Shown: one piece after another, positions 54,905-64,000 of the stretch
Position numbering within the stretch: position 1 is the stretch's first letter
Layout of the letters: each line of letters opens with the position of its first letter
Assembly (NCBI GenBank): GCA_910579015.1
Contig: CAJTRO010000003.1
Location: 62,001 to 126,000 of the forward strand
Direction: 5' to 3'
From: an uncultured Dorea sp.
Lineage (GTDB): Bacteria > Bacillota_A > Clostridia > Lachnospirales > Lachnospiraceae
Length of the DNA stretch: 64,000 bases
Notes under the pieces: model-generated
Databases searched by the model: none
What the model saw: only the letters and a program-made list of their open reading frames with translations
Told to the model about the DNA's origin: nothing
Program-made: the position numbers and the translations under genes

Positions 54905-56014
54905 ATGGAAGAAAACATAGTGAAATTTGAAGAGAAATTAAAAGATCTGATCGCCTTGGGGAAGAAGAAGAAGAGTATTCTGGAAGTACAGGAAATTAAC
55001 GATTTCTTTTCAGATATGGAGCTTGAGCCGGACCAGATGGAGAAGGTATTTGAGTATCTGGAGACACACAATATTGACGTGCTCCGTATCAGCGGAGATG
55101 ATGATATAGACGATGTTGATATTATGATCTCCGAGGAAGACGATGTGGATATGGAGAAGCTTGACCTGTCCGTGCCGGATGGCATCAGCATCGAGGATCC
55201 GGTGCGTATGTACCTGAAGGAGATCGGCAAGGTGCCGCTTCTTACGGCTGACGAGGAGGTGGATCTGGCAAGACGGATGGCGGACGGCGACGAGGACGCC
55301 AAGAAGCGTCTGGCCGAGGCGAACCTGCGTCTTGTTGTCAGCATTGCGAAGCGCTATGTTGGACGCGGCATGTTATTTCTGGATCTGATCCAGGAAGGCA
55401 ATCTGGGGCTTATCAAGGCGGTCGAGAAGTTTGATTATCAGAAGGGGTTCAAGTTCAGTACCTATGCGACATGGTGGATCCGTCAGGCAATCACCAGAGC
55501 GATCGCAGACCAGGCGCGGACGATCCGTATTCCGGTCCATATGGTGGAGACGATCAACAAGCTGATCCGTGTGTCCAGACAATTATTGCAGGAGCTGGGG
55601 CGTGAACCCACGCCGGAAGAGATCGCGGAAGAACTGGACATGCCTGTGGAGCGGGTGCGGGAGATCTTGAAGATTTCGCAGGAGCCGGTTTCTCTGGAGA
55701 CACCGATCGGAGAAGAAGAGGACAGCCATCTGGGCGACTTTATCCAGGATGATAACGTGCCGGTGCCGGCAGAAGCGGCGGCGCAGACACTTCTTAAAGA
55801 GCAGCTGGATGAGGTTCTTGACACATTGACAGAGAGAGAACAGAAGGTATTGAGATTACGGTTCGGCATGAATGACGGACGCGCGCGTACACTGGAGGAG
55901 GTCGGGAAAGAGTTTGACGTTACCAGGGAGCGTATCCGCCAGATTGAGGCGAAAGCGCTTCGGAAGCTCCGTCATCCAAGCCGCAGCAGAAAACTGAGAG
56001 ATTACCTGGATTAA
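54905..56014 (+). CDS. rpoD: RNA polymerase primary sigma factor (sigma-70/SigA)
   Basis: A 369-residue sigma factor. Region 1.2 is DPVRMYLKEIGKVPLLTADEE. Regions 2.3-2.4 are KFSTYATWWIRQAITRAIAD. Region 3 follows, and region 4.2 is VTRERIRQIEAKALRKLRH. A short, acidic region 1.1 is present, as in Gram-positive SigA. It starts 39 bases after dnaG. Confidence 0.97.
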   Translation: MEENIVKFEEKLKDLIALGKKKKSILEVQEINDFFSDMELEPDQMEKVFEYLETHNIDVLRISGDDDIDDVDIMISEEDDVDMEKLDLSVPDGISIEDPVRMYLKEIGKVPLLTADEEVDLARRMADGDEDAKKRLAEANLRLVVSIAKRYVGRGMLFLDLIQEGNLGLIKAVEKFDYQKGFKFSTYATWWIRQAITRAIADQARTIRIPVHMVETINKLIRVSRQLLQELGREPTPEEIAEELDMPVERVREILKISQEPVSLETPIGEEEDSHLGDFIQDDNVPVPAEAAAQTLLKEQLDEVLDTLTEREQKVLRLRFGMNDGRARTLEEVGKEFDVTRERIRQIEAKALRKLRHPSRSRKLRDYLD

Positions 56015-56026
56015 GAAGAGGCGCCT

Positions 56027-56740
56027 ATGGAACTATCGAAAAGACTTTATGCGGTTGCAAGTCTTGTGACAGAGGGCGCCTCTGTTGCAGATGTTGGAAC
56101 CGATCATGGATACATACCCATCTATCTAATGCAGAATGAGATTGTATCGAAGGCGATCGCGATGGACATCAACGGAGGTCCCTTGGAGCGTGCCAGGATG
56201 CATATCGTAGGCCACGGCCTGAAGGGGAAGATCGAGACGAGGCTCTCTAACGGGCTTGAGGCCCTTGCGCCGGGCGAGGTGGACACCATGATCGCCGCAG
56301 GCATGGGGGGCGGTCTGATCATCCGTATCCTTGAGGAAGGCATGGAAGTGGTAAAGAGTTTAAAGGCGTGTATCCTCCAGCCTCAGTCTGAGGTATGGAA
56401 GGTCCGGAAGTATCTTCTTGATCATCATATGGACATCATTGACGAGGATATGGTGGAGGAAGACGGAAAATACTATCCGATGATGCGGGTGATCCACGGA
56501 GAATCCCCCAGGTATGCCGAGTGTGAATATATCTTTGGGAAGCGGCTCTTAGAGAAGAAGAATCCTGTGCTTGAGAAGTTCCTGCACAGGGAGCTTGACA
56601 TCCGGGAAGGCATCTTCAAGGAGCTTGATCATCATGTGGGGAGTGAGAGAGCCAGATACCGGATGGAGGAAGTCAGAAGAGAGATCATGATCATCAGCCG
56701 GGCGCTGGGGTACTTCTGTATCCATCCGGCTGTCCGCTAG
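56027..56740 (+). CDS. trmK: tRNA (adenine(22)-N(1))-methyltransferase
   Basis: A 237-residue SAM-dependent methyltransferase. The SAM loop is VADVGTDHGYIPIYL (about 21-35), followed by KAIAMDINGGPLERA and the NPPW-like region PGEVDTMIAAGMGGGLI, as in B. subtilis YqfN/TrmK. It methylates A22 of tRNA. It follows rpoD by 12 bases, the standard Firmicute order rpoD-trmK-nif3. Confidence 0.93.
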   Translation: MELSKRLYAVASLVTEGASVADVGTDHGYIPIYLMQNEIVSKAIAMDINGGPLERARMHIVGHGLKGKIETRLSNGLEALAPGEVDTMIAAGMGGGLIIRILEEGMEVVKSLKACILQPQSEVWKVRKYLLDHHMDIIDEDMVEEDGKYYPMMRVIHGESPRYAECEYIFGKRLLEKKNPVLEKFLHRELDIREGIFKELDHHVGSERARYRMEEVRREIMIISRALGYFCIHPAVR

Positions 56741-56782
56741 GGCTTTTGCAGGAGACAAGAATGAAGTAGACGGAGGATACAT

Positions 56783-57643
56783 ATGCTGTGCAGTGAAGTG
56801 ATCAATGTGATAGAGAGAAAGTACCCGGGAAGATATGCCCTGGGGTGGGATAATACAGGGCTTCTTGCAGGAAGGGACGATAAGCAGGTCACATGCATCT
56901 ATATTGCCCTGGACGCGGAAGATGAGACCGTCCGTGAGGCGGTGCGGTGTCATGCGGATATGCTGATCACCCATCATCCGCTGATATTCGGAGGACTGAA
57001 GCGGATTACGAACCAGGATTTCATCGGCAGGCGCATTCTTGAACTGATACGCCATGATATCTCTTATTATGCCATGCATACGAATTATGACGTGGCGGGC
57101 ATGGGTAAGCTGGCCGCCGGCATGATGGGACTTAAAAGGCAGGAGGTTCTTGAGGTTACCTGCGAGGAGGCAGAAAGCGCTGGTTCTGCAAAAGAGGATT
57201 TGCCGGCGTTAGGATATGCAGGCGGGGACAAAGAGGCCGGGATACGGCAGGAGGGGATCGGCCGGATCGGCCGCCTTGAAAGTCCTGTGACGCTCAGGCA
57301 GTGCTGTGAGGATGTGAAGAGGGTATTCGATCTTGTGTCGGTCCGGGTATTCGGAGACCTTGAAAGCAAAGTGGAGCGTATCGCCATATGTCCGGGATCG
57401 GGAAAGAGCGTGGTGCAGGAAGCGGTAAGGAAGCGCTCAGATGTGCTGATCACCGGAGATATCGGTCATCATGAGGGGATTGATGCCGCGGCGCAGGGCA
57501 TGGCTGTGATCGACGCGGGGCATTATGGGATTGAGTATATTTTTATTGAAGATATGAGGAGATATCTTGCAGAGAATCTGGGCGGTCAGGAGAGTGTGAA
57601 GATTGTCACGGCGCCTGTGCGTCATCCATTTGTGAATGTATAG
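56783..57643 (+). CDS. Nif3-like dinuclear metal-centre protein (YqfO family)
   Basis: A 286-residue protein of the Nif3/GTP cyclohydrolase 1 type 2 family. Metal ligands are visible in DMLITHHPLIFGG and, at the C-terminus, DIGHHEGIDAAAQGM. It is shorter than YqfO, lacking the inserted domain. Function unknown despite broad conservation. The final eight bases overlap an upstream alternative frame of the next gene. Confidence 0.92.
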   Translation: MLCSEVINVIERKYPGRYALGWDNTGLLAGRDDKQVTCIYIALDAEDETVREAVRCHADMLITHHPLIFGGLKRITNQDFIGRRILELIRHDISYYAMHTNYDVAGMGKLAAGMMGLKRQEVLEVTCEEAESAGSAKEDLPALGYAGGDKEAGIRQEGIGRIGRLESPVTLRQCCEDVKRVFDLVSVRVFGDLESKVERIAICPGSGKSVVQEAVRKRSDVLITGDIGHHEGIDAAAQGMAVIDAGHYGIEYIFIEDMRRYLAENLGGQESVKIVTAPVRHPFVNV

Positions 57644-57716
57644 GCGTGCAGGCGGGGATCGGCCTGCGGGCGGTGTGCGCAGTCAGGTTAATATGCAGGA
57701 GAAAGAGAGGCGGCAT

Positions 57717-59384
57717 ATGAGTAAAGAAATGTTTCAGGTAAAGATTGGGGACGAGATACGGATGTATGAGGCGGATACCACATACCGCCAGATTGCACAG
57801 GATTATCAGAAGGACTATGAAGACGACATTGTGCTGGTATTCGTGGACGGGAAGCTTCAGGAGCTGTTCAAGAAGCTTAAGAAGGACTGCACGATCCGGT
57901 TTGAGACGACTGCCGGAGAGATCGGGCACAGGACTTACCAGAGAAGTATCAGCCTTATGATGGTGAAGGCAATCTACGACGTGGCAGGCCATGACAGGAT
58001 ACGCAAGGTCAGGATCCATTTCTCTGTCAGTAAGGGATATTATTGTACGGTGGACGGGCAGGTTACCGTCGACCAGGAATTTCTCGGGCGTGTGGATGCA
58101 AGGATGCGAGAGATGGTTGATGCGGATATGCCGATATATAAGCGTTCTGTACGCACGGATGACGCCATCGCGCTCTTTGGGCACCACGGGATGCACGATA
58201 AGGAGAGGCTGTTCCGTTACCGAAGGGTTTCCAAGGTCAATATATACAGCATGAATGAGTTCGAAGATTATCATTATGGATATATGGTGCCAAGCGCAGG
58301 ATATCTGAAGTATTTTGAACTTTTTGCCTTTGACGAGGGGTTCGTTGTTCAGATGCCTGCGAGGACTGCGCCAAGGGAGGTTCCGCCTTTTAAGCCCCAG
58401 AATAAGCTGTTCCATGTGCTTAAGGAGTCTGTCCACTGGGGGGATCTACAGGGCATAGAGACGGTCGGCGCACTCAATGACAAGATTACGAAGGAGGATG
58501 TACATGACGTCGTGCTTGTCCAGGAGGCGTTGCAGGAGAAGAAGATCGCGGAGATTGCGGCACAGATTTCTGCCTGCCCAGAGATTAAGTTCATTCTGAT
58601 CGCCGGTCCGTCGTCATCGGGAAAGACCACATTCTCCCACCGTTTGTCCGTCCAGCTTCGTGCGAACGGGCTGACGCCGCGGCCGATCGCCATGGATAAT
58701 TATTTTGTGGAGCGGGAAGAGAATCCCAGGGACGAGACGGGGGCTTATGATTTCGAGTGTCTGGAGGCGGTAGACATCGGATTGTTCAACCGTCAGCTTG
58801 GCGACCTGCTTGAGGGACGGGAGGTTGTGATACCGACGTTCAATTTCGTGACCGGCCATAAGGAATATGGGACGAAGACCACGAAGCTTGGCAAGAACGA
58901 CGTACTTGTGATCGAGGGGATCCATTGTCTGAACCCGAAGCTGTCAGCGCATCTTCCGGACGAGAATAAGTTCAAGATCTATATCAGCGCCCTGACACAG
59001 CTGAATGTAGACGAGCATGACCGGATCCCGACTACAGACGGAAGGCTGATACGCCGTATCGTGCGCGACGCCCGCACAAGGGGTTCCTCCGCACAGAGAA
59101 CGATACGGATGTGGGAGTCGGTAAGGAGAGGTGAGGAGAAGAATATATTCCCATATCAGGAGGAAGCGGATATCATGTTCAATTCCACGCTGATCTATGA
59201 ACTTGCCGTACTTAAGATATATGTGGAACCGCTGCTTTTCGGGATCGACAGGAGCTGTCCGGAATATCTGGAGGCGAAGCGGCTTCTTAAGTTCCTGGAT
59301 TATTTCGTGGGGATCGGAAGCGATGCCGTTCCAAAGAATTCGCTGTTAAGAGAGTTTATCGGAGGCGGCTGCTTCAAAGTATGA
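57717..59384 (+). CDS. TGS-domain nucleoside (uridine) kinase
   Basis: A 555-residue protein of two parts. Residues 1 to about 240 resemble the TGS and editing-like N-terminus of threonyl-tRNA synthetase. From about 280 it is a uridine-kinase-like P-loop enzyme: AGPSSSGKTTFSHRL with P-loop at 297-305, then PIAMDNYFVEREENP and the lid YISALTQLNVDEHDRIP. Such proteins are common in Clostridia; substrate unproved. Start at ATG 57717 with GAGAGGCGG upstream. Confidence 0.9.
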   Translation: MSKEMFQVKIGDEIRMYEADTTYRQIAQDYQKDYEDDIVLVFVDGKLQELFKKLKKDCTIRFETTAGEIGHRTYQRSISLMMVKAIYDVAGHDRIRKVRIHFSVSKGYYCTVDGQVTVDQEFLGRVDARMREMVDADMPIYKRSVRTDDAIALFGHHGMHDKERLFRYRRVSKVNIYSMNEFEDYHYGYMVPSAGYLKYFELFAFDEGFVVQMPARTAPREVPPFKPQNKLFHVLKESVHWGDLQGIETVGALNDKITKEDVHDVVLVQEALQEKKIAEIAAQISACPEIKFILIAGPSSSGKTTFSHRLSVQLRANGLTPRPIAMDNYFVEREENPRDETGAYDFECLEAVDIGLFNRQLGDLLEGREVVIPTFNFVTGHKEYGTKTTKLGKNDVLVIEGIHCLNPKLSAHLPDENKFKIYISALTQLNVDEHDRIPTTDGRLIRRIVRDARTRGSSAQRTIRMWESVRRGEEKNIFPYQEEADIMFNSTLIYELAVLKIYVEPLLFGIDRSCPEYLEAKRLLKFLDYFVGIGSDAVPKNSLLREFIGGGCFKV

Positions 59385-59463
59385 TGTGACCGCGGCTGCT
59401 TTCGGCCTGTGCGGCAGACAGGCCTTTTAAAGAGTACGAGAAGAAGAAGGAAGGGAAGGAGTT

Positions 59464-61152
59464 ATGGGATTTCGCGTGCAGGACATGATGAAGCTTGGTA
59501 TTTTCAGCGAAGCGAAGCTTCTGGGCGGAAGAGCAGGTCTTGATAATGAGATACAGGGGGCTACGATCATAGAGGCGCCTGATATCGTCAAATTCATCAA
59601 CGGCGGAGAAGTGCTGCTGACGAGATTTTATGCATTTCAGGCCTGTACGATGGAGGAGTTCAACGGATATTTCAGAGAACTGGCGGTAAAGAGAGTCAGC
59701 GCCATTGTCATTAAACGCGGAGATGATGTAGAAGATATTGATGAGAAGGTAAGTTATATTCTGAAGTTCGCAGAGGAGTTTCAGGTTCCGGTTCTGGAGG
59801 TTGCGTTCGAGCTGTCTTTCAGAGAAATCTTAAAACCGATCCTTGAACAGCTTTTCAATGAAGAGGTAAAGCAGCTTAAGTATTTTAAGACGACGTATGA
59901 TAATTTCACGGCGTTATCTTTCTCGTATGGATCTGGGCAGGACAGTATACGGAAGATTCTGGATGTGCTGGAGAAGCTGATTGGCAATCCGATAGCGCTT
60001 TTTAACCAGAATATGGATTATCTGGCCGGAACCGAAGGAAGTATCCCGCATCTGACCATATCACAGAAGATAGAAGAATACCATCCTCCGTTTTATTCCA
60101 ACTATACATATCTTAAGCAGACGGTCGTTCTGGACGAGGAGGATGAGGATACCTGCGAGCAGTATCTGGTGAAGTGGAGAGCCATGTACAACAGGAGCAT
60201 GTACCTGGTGATTACGACTTTGAACAGTTCGTTCGGAGATATGGATGATATTGCAATTGAGAATGCGGTTACGGCGTTGAGACAGGAATTGTTCCGCCAG
60301 CATTCGGTGGAGGAGCTGGAAGAAAAGTTCCAAAACGACATCATCACACAGCTTCTGATCGGCAAGATACACTCTATGCAGGAGCTTGAGCGGGCGATCG
60401 GGCATCTGGGGATCCCTCTGGATGCAGGATACCGCGTGCTGATATTCAAACTGTGGAATGAGACTGCGGAGGAATTCGAGAAGCTGAATGAGGCATTCAA
60501 ATACGACAGTATCCTTAGGGATGCGATACTGAGTGAGTTTGAGGATGTCAGAGTCAGGAATGATGTAGACAAGGTGATCGTCATCCAGCAGATCAGGCCG
60601 GGGCAGAAGCAGGAGGAGTACCGCAGGGAGCTTAAGGCGACTGTGGAGAGGATACAGAAGAGGATTTCACAGAAGAACAAAGGGCTGCGGGTGCGTGCCG
60701 GCGTGGGCAAGGAGGTAGAGGGTGTTACGAATATCTCAGACAGCTATAAGGAAGCGGGAGATTCTCTGGAATTTATCGGTATCTTTGAAGAGCAGAACAA
60801 AGACCAGGATTCCCAGATTGCCTATTTCTCGGATATGGGGATCTTCAAGCTTCTGTGCAAGACAGACAGCACGAAGGAGCTTTACGAATATATTCCGGAA
60901 GCGTTGCAGAAGTTGTTCCACTACAAGAAGCAGCAGAGGCAGGAGCTTATCCTGACGTTAAGGACGTATCTGGACCGGAACCAGAACCTTACGAAGACGG
61001 CCCAGGAGCTGTTTGTGCACTATAAGACGGCCGCATACCGGATTGACCGGATCGCTGCGATCACGGGGATTGATTTTAATAATCCAAGCGAGGTTCTGGC
61101 GGTGAGGATCGGTCTGATCGTTTACAAGATGATAGGAAATATGGAGAGATAG
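59464..61152 (+). CDS. PucR family transcriptional regulator
   Basis: A 562-residue regulator: N-terminal PucR domain (GFRVQDMMKLGIFSEAKLLG, about 1-125), a GGDEF-like middle region, and a C-terminal helix-turn-helix (TLRTYLDRNQNLTKTAQELF, then HYKTAAYRIDRIAAITG). PucR proteins control purine or amino-acid catabolism genes. Here it is followed by a terminator and then an amidase-oxidoreductase-ETF gene set, which it probably controls. GGAAGGAG before the ATG. Confidence 0.9.
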   Translation: MGFRVQDMMKLGIFSEAKLLGGRAGLDNEIQGATIIEAPDIVKFINGGEVLLTRFYAFQACTMEEFNGYFRELAVKRVSAIVIKRGDDVEDIDEKVSYILKFAEEFQVPVLEVAFELSFREILKPILEQLFNEEVKQLKYFKTTYDNFTALSFSYGSGQDSIRKILDVLEKLIGNPIALFNQNMDYLAGTEGSIPHLTISQKIEEYHPPFYSNYTYLKQTVVLDEEDEDTCEQYLVKWRAMYNRSMYLVITTLNSSFGDMDDIAIENAVTALRQELFRQHSVEELEEKFQNDIITQLLIGKIHSMQELERAIGHLGIPLDAGYRVLIFKLWNETAEEFEKLNEAFKYDSILRDAILSEFEDVRVRNDVDKVIVIQQIRPGQKQEEYRRELKATVERIQKRISQKNKGLRVRAGVGKEVEGVTNISDSYKEAGDSLEFIGIFEEQNKDQDSQIAYFSDMGIFKLLCKTDSTKELYEYIPEALQKLFHYKKQQRQELILTLRTYLDRNQNLTKTAQELFVHYKTAAYRIDRIAAITGIDFNNPSEVLAVRIGLIVYKMIGNMER

Positions 61153-61157
61153 ATACG

Positions 61158-61205
61158 AAAGAGATGGTTTTTGTCCAAAATGGATAAAGATTATCTCTTT
61201 TTTTA
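61158..61205 (+). terminator. Terminator after the PucR gene
   Basis: AAAGAGAT (61158-61165) pairs with ATCTCTTT (61193-61200), an inner GTCC/GGAT helix, then a T-run. From here to 61371 there is AT-rich sequence with a TATAAT at about 61239 but no clear -35, the likely control region of the amidase operon. Confidence 0.7.
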
Positions 61206-61371
61206 TCCGGATTCTCCAATGTTTGTCGTTAAAAATTTATCTATAATGTGAACTATAGACAATATTTATATATCATATCAAGAGTATCTATGCAATGTGA
61301 CTATAAAAGGATATATAAATTTGTGTATTATGCTGAATATTGAATTGTGAAAGGAGGAATTAGCTGTAATT

Positions 61372-62613
61372 ATGAAAGCGAACGGTAAGAGAGTTGTCTC
61401 ACGGTTAGAGGAGATCTACCAGTGCGGTAAGAAGGAAGACGGAACCTTTACGCGGATGGCGTTTTCAGCAGAAGACGTAAAAGGAAGAAAGCTCTTTGCT
61501 TCCTGGTGTGAGAAGCTTGGCATGACATGCAGGGTGGACGAGGCAGGCAATCTGATCGCACGTATGGAGGGACAGGACAACAGCCTTCCGGCGATTCTTA
61601 TGGGTTCTCATCTGGATACTGTACCGGACGGAGGCAGATATGACGGAGTTCTTGGATGTGTGGGCGGCCTTGAGGTCTGTGAGACGTTCCGGGAGGAAGG
61701 ATATGTACCAAGGCATCCTCTCGAGGTGATCGTCTTCACTGATGAGGAAGGTTTCCGTTTCGGCAAGGGCCTGACCGGAAGCAGTGCAATCTGCGGGCAG
61801 GATCCGGATGTCAGTGATTCGGAGTTAGATATCTATGGGGAAGAGAGAGGGAAGGTCATGGAGACTTACGGCATTACGTGCGCGGACATGCTTAAGGCGG
61901 CGAAGGATCCTTCCACTGTTCATTGTTTTATAGAGCTCCATATAGAGCAGGGAGCAAGACTGTTTAAGACCGGTACTTCGATCGGCGTCGTATCCTCCAT
62001 CGCGGGGGTGAACCGTTATGACGTTACCGTGACCGGCGAAGCGAATCATGCCGGAAGCACAGCAATGGCGGACCGTAAGGACGCGCTTGTGGCGGCGGCA
62101 GGATTCATCAACAAGATACCAGAGGTTACAGCAGAATACGGCAATGAATTTACCGTTGCAACCGTAGGCACGATAAAGGTTACTCCGCATTCTGTGAATG
62201 TAATTCCAGGAACCTGCACATTCAGCCTGGAAATCAGGGATCAGGACGCAGGTCTTATGACTCTGATTGAACAAAAATTGCAGGAATCCCTGGGGGACAT
62301 CTGTAAGAAATATGGAGTTTCCTATACATTTGTCCCCACATCCTACCATGAACCGGCTCCGATGTCCGAGTGGGTGAAAGGAAGCATTGAACAGGCGGTG
62401 AAAGAGCTTGGCATCGACTACAGTGTGATTCCAAGCGGCGCGTTCCATGATTCGCTGATCATGACGAGCGTATTTCCGACCGGAATGATCTTCGTTCCAA
62501 GCGAGAAAGGGATCAGCCACTCCAGACATGAGTTTACGGAAGACGGGGATATTGAGAACGGATGTAATGTGCTGCTTAAGACAGTGTTAAACGTTGACGG
62601 CATGAATGTTTAG
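61372..62613 (+). CDS. M20-family amidase (N-carbamoylase / allantoate amidohydrolase type)
   Basis: A 413-residue zinc/manganese hydrolase. Metal ligands: GSHLDTVPDGGRYDGVLG (His, Asp), FTDEEGFRFG (Glu) and IELHIEQG (His). The dimerisation domain begins VNRYDVTVTGEANHAGST. This family removes the carbamoyl group from N-carbamoyl amino acids, ureidoglycine or allantoate. The following FAD oxidoreductase and ETF genes suggest that the product is an amino or N-methyl acid that is then oxidised. GGAGG before the ATG. Confidence 0.9.
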   Translation: MKANGKRVVSRLEEIYQCGKKEDGTFTRMAFSAEDVKGRKLFASWCEKLGMTCRVDEAGNLIARMEGQDNSLPAILMGSHLDTVPDGGRYDGVLGCVGGLEVCETFREEGYVPRHPLEVIVFTDEEGFRFGKGLTGSSAICGQDPDVSDSELDIYGEERGKVMETYGITCADMLKAAKDPSTVHCFIELHIEQGARLFKTGTSIGVVSSIAGVNRYDVTVTGEANHAGSTAMADRKDALVAAAGFINKIPEVTAEYGNEFTVATVGTIKVTPHSVNVIPGTCTFSLEIRDQDAGLMTLIEQKLQESLGDICKKYGVSYTFVPTSYHEPAPMSEWVKGSIEQAVKELGIDYSVIPSGAFHDSLIMTSVFPTGMIFVPSEKGISHSRHEFTEDGDIENGCNVLLKTVLNVDGMNV

Positions 62614-62649
62614 TTCATGTTAAAAAATAAAAGAAAGAAGGTAATCACT

Positions 62650-63810
62650 ATGGCAAAGAAAAAAATCGGTATTATCGGCGGAGGTATCTCCGGAACAGCG
62701 CTTGGCTATCACTTAAGCCTCTATGACGGAGAGGCAGAGGTGATCGTATTTGAGAAGGATACGATCGGAGGAGCTTCAACTGCGAAATCAGCAGGTACGG
62801 TATGTCTGTTCGACGACTCTCTCAAGAACAGGTACTGGGACGTAAGACTTTACGGCTTCGAGTCCTATCTGAAGATGGAAGCAGAGGAGAAGGGAAGCGC
62901 TGGCTTTGACAAGACCGGAACATTGGTTGTGGCTACGAACGAGGAAGTAGAGAAGGTGATCAAGACCGGTATCGCGCTCGCGAAGGCAGCAGGCTATACG
63001 GGCGAATATATCACCGATAAAGACCGCATCAAAGAGATCCTGCCGGACATCTCAACGGACAACATTCTTGGCGCAGGCTATACGGCGGACGACGGATACT
63101 TTGACGGAACGATGATCTCCAACACATATGCAAAGAAGTTCCAGAAGAACGGCGGCGTAGTGAAGACCGGCGTGAAGGTAACAGAGGTTGTCGTAGAAGA
63201 CAAGAAGGTAAAAGGACTTAAGACGGACGATGGAGCAGAATATGAATTCGACGTGGTTGTTGACTGTACAGGACCATGGAGCAAGTTTACAGGCGAGATG
63301 GTAGGACTGGATGTTCCGATCTGGCATACAAAGGCAGAAGCCTTCTTCTTATGTCCTCCGGGAAAGAAGCTTGACTATACATTCCCTGTACTTAAATATC
63401 CTGAGTTCTACGGACTGCGTGCCGGAGACAATATCTTTATCTGTAAGTCTCACTTATCCATGGATCTTAGCAATCCGATGCACGCAGGACAGTGGGATCC
63501 GGATAAGCTGCCGGCAACAGGCGGAACTGACGACTACTTCATCGACTTCCTGCTTGACCAGTTAGAGGCGAAGGTTCCAGGGATCGTGGATAGCGGTCTT
63601 GTATCCTCCTGGTTATCCTACCGTGCAGAGCCGAAGGATTTCTGGCCGATCCTTGGAGAGACTCCGGTTGAAGGTTATCTGCTCTCTACAGGATACGGCG
63701 GAAACGGCGTCATCGAAGCGCCTGCGGCAACCCGCGATCTGGCGAAGCTTATTATGCGCGGTGAGAGCACACCGTTGTTGGAGAACTGGGCGTTCAAGCG
63801 TCTTCTGTAG
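62650..63810 (+). CDS. FAD-dependent oxidoreductase (DAO / glycine oxidase-sarcosine dehydrogenase type)
   Basis: A 386-residue D-amino-acid-oxidase-family flavoenzyme. The dinucleotide loop IGIIGGGISGTALGYHL is at the start, followed by VIVFEKDTIGGASTAKSAGT. A late substrate/FAD segment reads GETPVEGYLLSTGYGGNG. The neighbouring ETF gene indicates electrons leave through electron-transfer flavoprotein. Substrate not determinable here; an amino or N-methyl amino acid is likely. ATG 62650 is preferred over 62617 because AAGAAGG is well spaced. Confidence 0.88.
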   Translation: MAKKKIGIIGGGISGTALGYHLSLYDGEAEVIVFEKDTIGGASTAKSAGTVCLFDDSLKNRYWDVRLYGFESYLKMEAEEKGSAGFDKTGTLVVATNEEVEKVIKTGIALAKAAGYTGEYITDKDRIKEILPDISTDNILGAGYTADDGYFDGTMISNTYAKKFQKNGGVVKTGVKVTEVVVEDKKVKGLKTDDGAEYEFDVVVDCTGPWSKFTGEMVGLDVPIWHTKAEAFFLCPPGKKLDYTFPVLKYPEFYGLRAGDNIFICKSHLSMDLSNPMHAGQWDPDKLPATGGTDDYFIDFLLDQLEAKVPGIVDSGLVSSWLSYRAEPKDFWPILGETPVEGYLLSTGYGGNGVIEAPAATRDLAKLIMRGESTPLLENWAFKRLL

Positions 63811-63861
63811 AAGTAACGGATAATTGATTTAAGAAAGAAGAAAATGATTCAGGAGGAAACC

Positions 63862-64000
63862 ATGAATATAGCAGTTCTTATTAAACAAGTACCGGTTTCA
63901 AACGATGTATCTGTAGATCCCGATACTCACGCACTGGTGCGGGCGAGCTCGGAGGGTATGGTGAACCCGGCGGACTTAAACGCCATCGAGGAGGCTATGC
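63862..64000 (+). CDS. etfB: Electron transfer flavoprotein beta subunit, 5' part (runs off the window)
   Basis: The first 46 residues of an EtfB/FixA protein: NIAVLIKQVPVSNDVSVDP at the start and a SSEGMVNPADLNAIEEA stretch, which is diagnostic of the family. AGGAGG precedes the ATG. With the alpha subunit, presumably just outside the window, it would take electrons from the oxidoreductase gene upstream. Confidence 0.9.
   Translation, partial: MNIAVLIKQVPVSNDVSVDPDTHALVRASSEGMVNPADLNAIEEAM

Overview
The window looks like chromosomal DNA of an anaerobic, low-to-mid GC Gram-positive bacterium of the Lachnospiraceae (Clostridia). The evidence is a complete selenocysteine-dependent glycine reductase operon, DUF5717/DUF5716 proteins of the kind found in Lachnospiraceae, a GrdX protein, a Bce-type peptide-sensing module and a clostridial dnaG-rpoD-trmK-nif3 block. 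The assignment is by gene content only; I cannot name the species.

Layout. (1) 1-14.8 kb: the 3' end of a serine-rich-repeat surface protein, a 41-residue membrane peptide, then an accessory Sec locus: secY2, asp1, asp2, asp3, secA2, a divergent gtfA/gtfB-like pair and the canonical gtfA/gtfB pair. These should glycosylate the serine-rich protein in the cytoplasm and export it. (2) 14.8-20 kb: an OmpR-type response regulator, an intramembrane-sensing kinase, a small antisense-strand peptide gene, a BceR-like operator and a BceAB-like ABC transporter. (3) 20-27.5 kb: a cupin, a three-gene conserved locus of unknown function (DUF5717, an Hsp70/actin-like DUF5716 and a TPR protein) behind a very strong hairpin, then purB. 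(4) 27.5-38 kb: a sodium:alanine/glycine symporter, a single-aptamer glycine riboswitch with terminator, and grdX-grdE-grdB-trxB-trxA-grdA-grdC-grdD. GrdA and GrdB each carry an in-frame UGA read as selenocysteine. An internal promoter overlapping an 18-bp perfect palindrome lies before trxA, and a terminator-like hairpin lies between grdA and grdC. (5) 38-49.6 kb: a membrane-anchored protein, a GNAT-ThrE fusion with its small partner subunit, a degenerate sirtuin, gltX, a UvrD-like helicase, a DUF1292 gene on the minus strand, an orphan sugar-binding lipoprotein, a GH13 protein that has lost its catalytic residues, TraX, DUF5662 and tRNA-Leu(AAG). (6) 49.6-59.4 kb: a Uma2 nuclease-like gene (minus strand), two-domain PPK2, dGTPase, dnaG, rpoD, trmK, a Nif3-like gene and a TGS-nucleoside kinase. 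(7) 59.4-64 kb: a PucR regulator followed by an M20 carbamoylase-type amidase, an FAD oxidoreductase and the start of an ETF beta subunit, which looks like an amine or N-carbamoyl compound catabolic operon.

How the parts fit. Glycine imported by the symporter, or made by catabolic genes such as those at the right end, would be reduced by the Grd complex with electrons from TrxB/TrxA, giving acetyl phosphate and ATP. The glycine riboswitch ties expression to substrate supply. The most unusual items are the second gtfA/gtfB-like pair, in which the GtfA-like protein has lost its GT4 catalytic lobe; the dead GH13 enzyme; the degenerate sirtuin; the GNAT-ThrE fusion; the palindromic promoter inside the grd operon; and the uncharacterised DUF5717/DUF5716/TPR locus.
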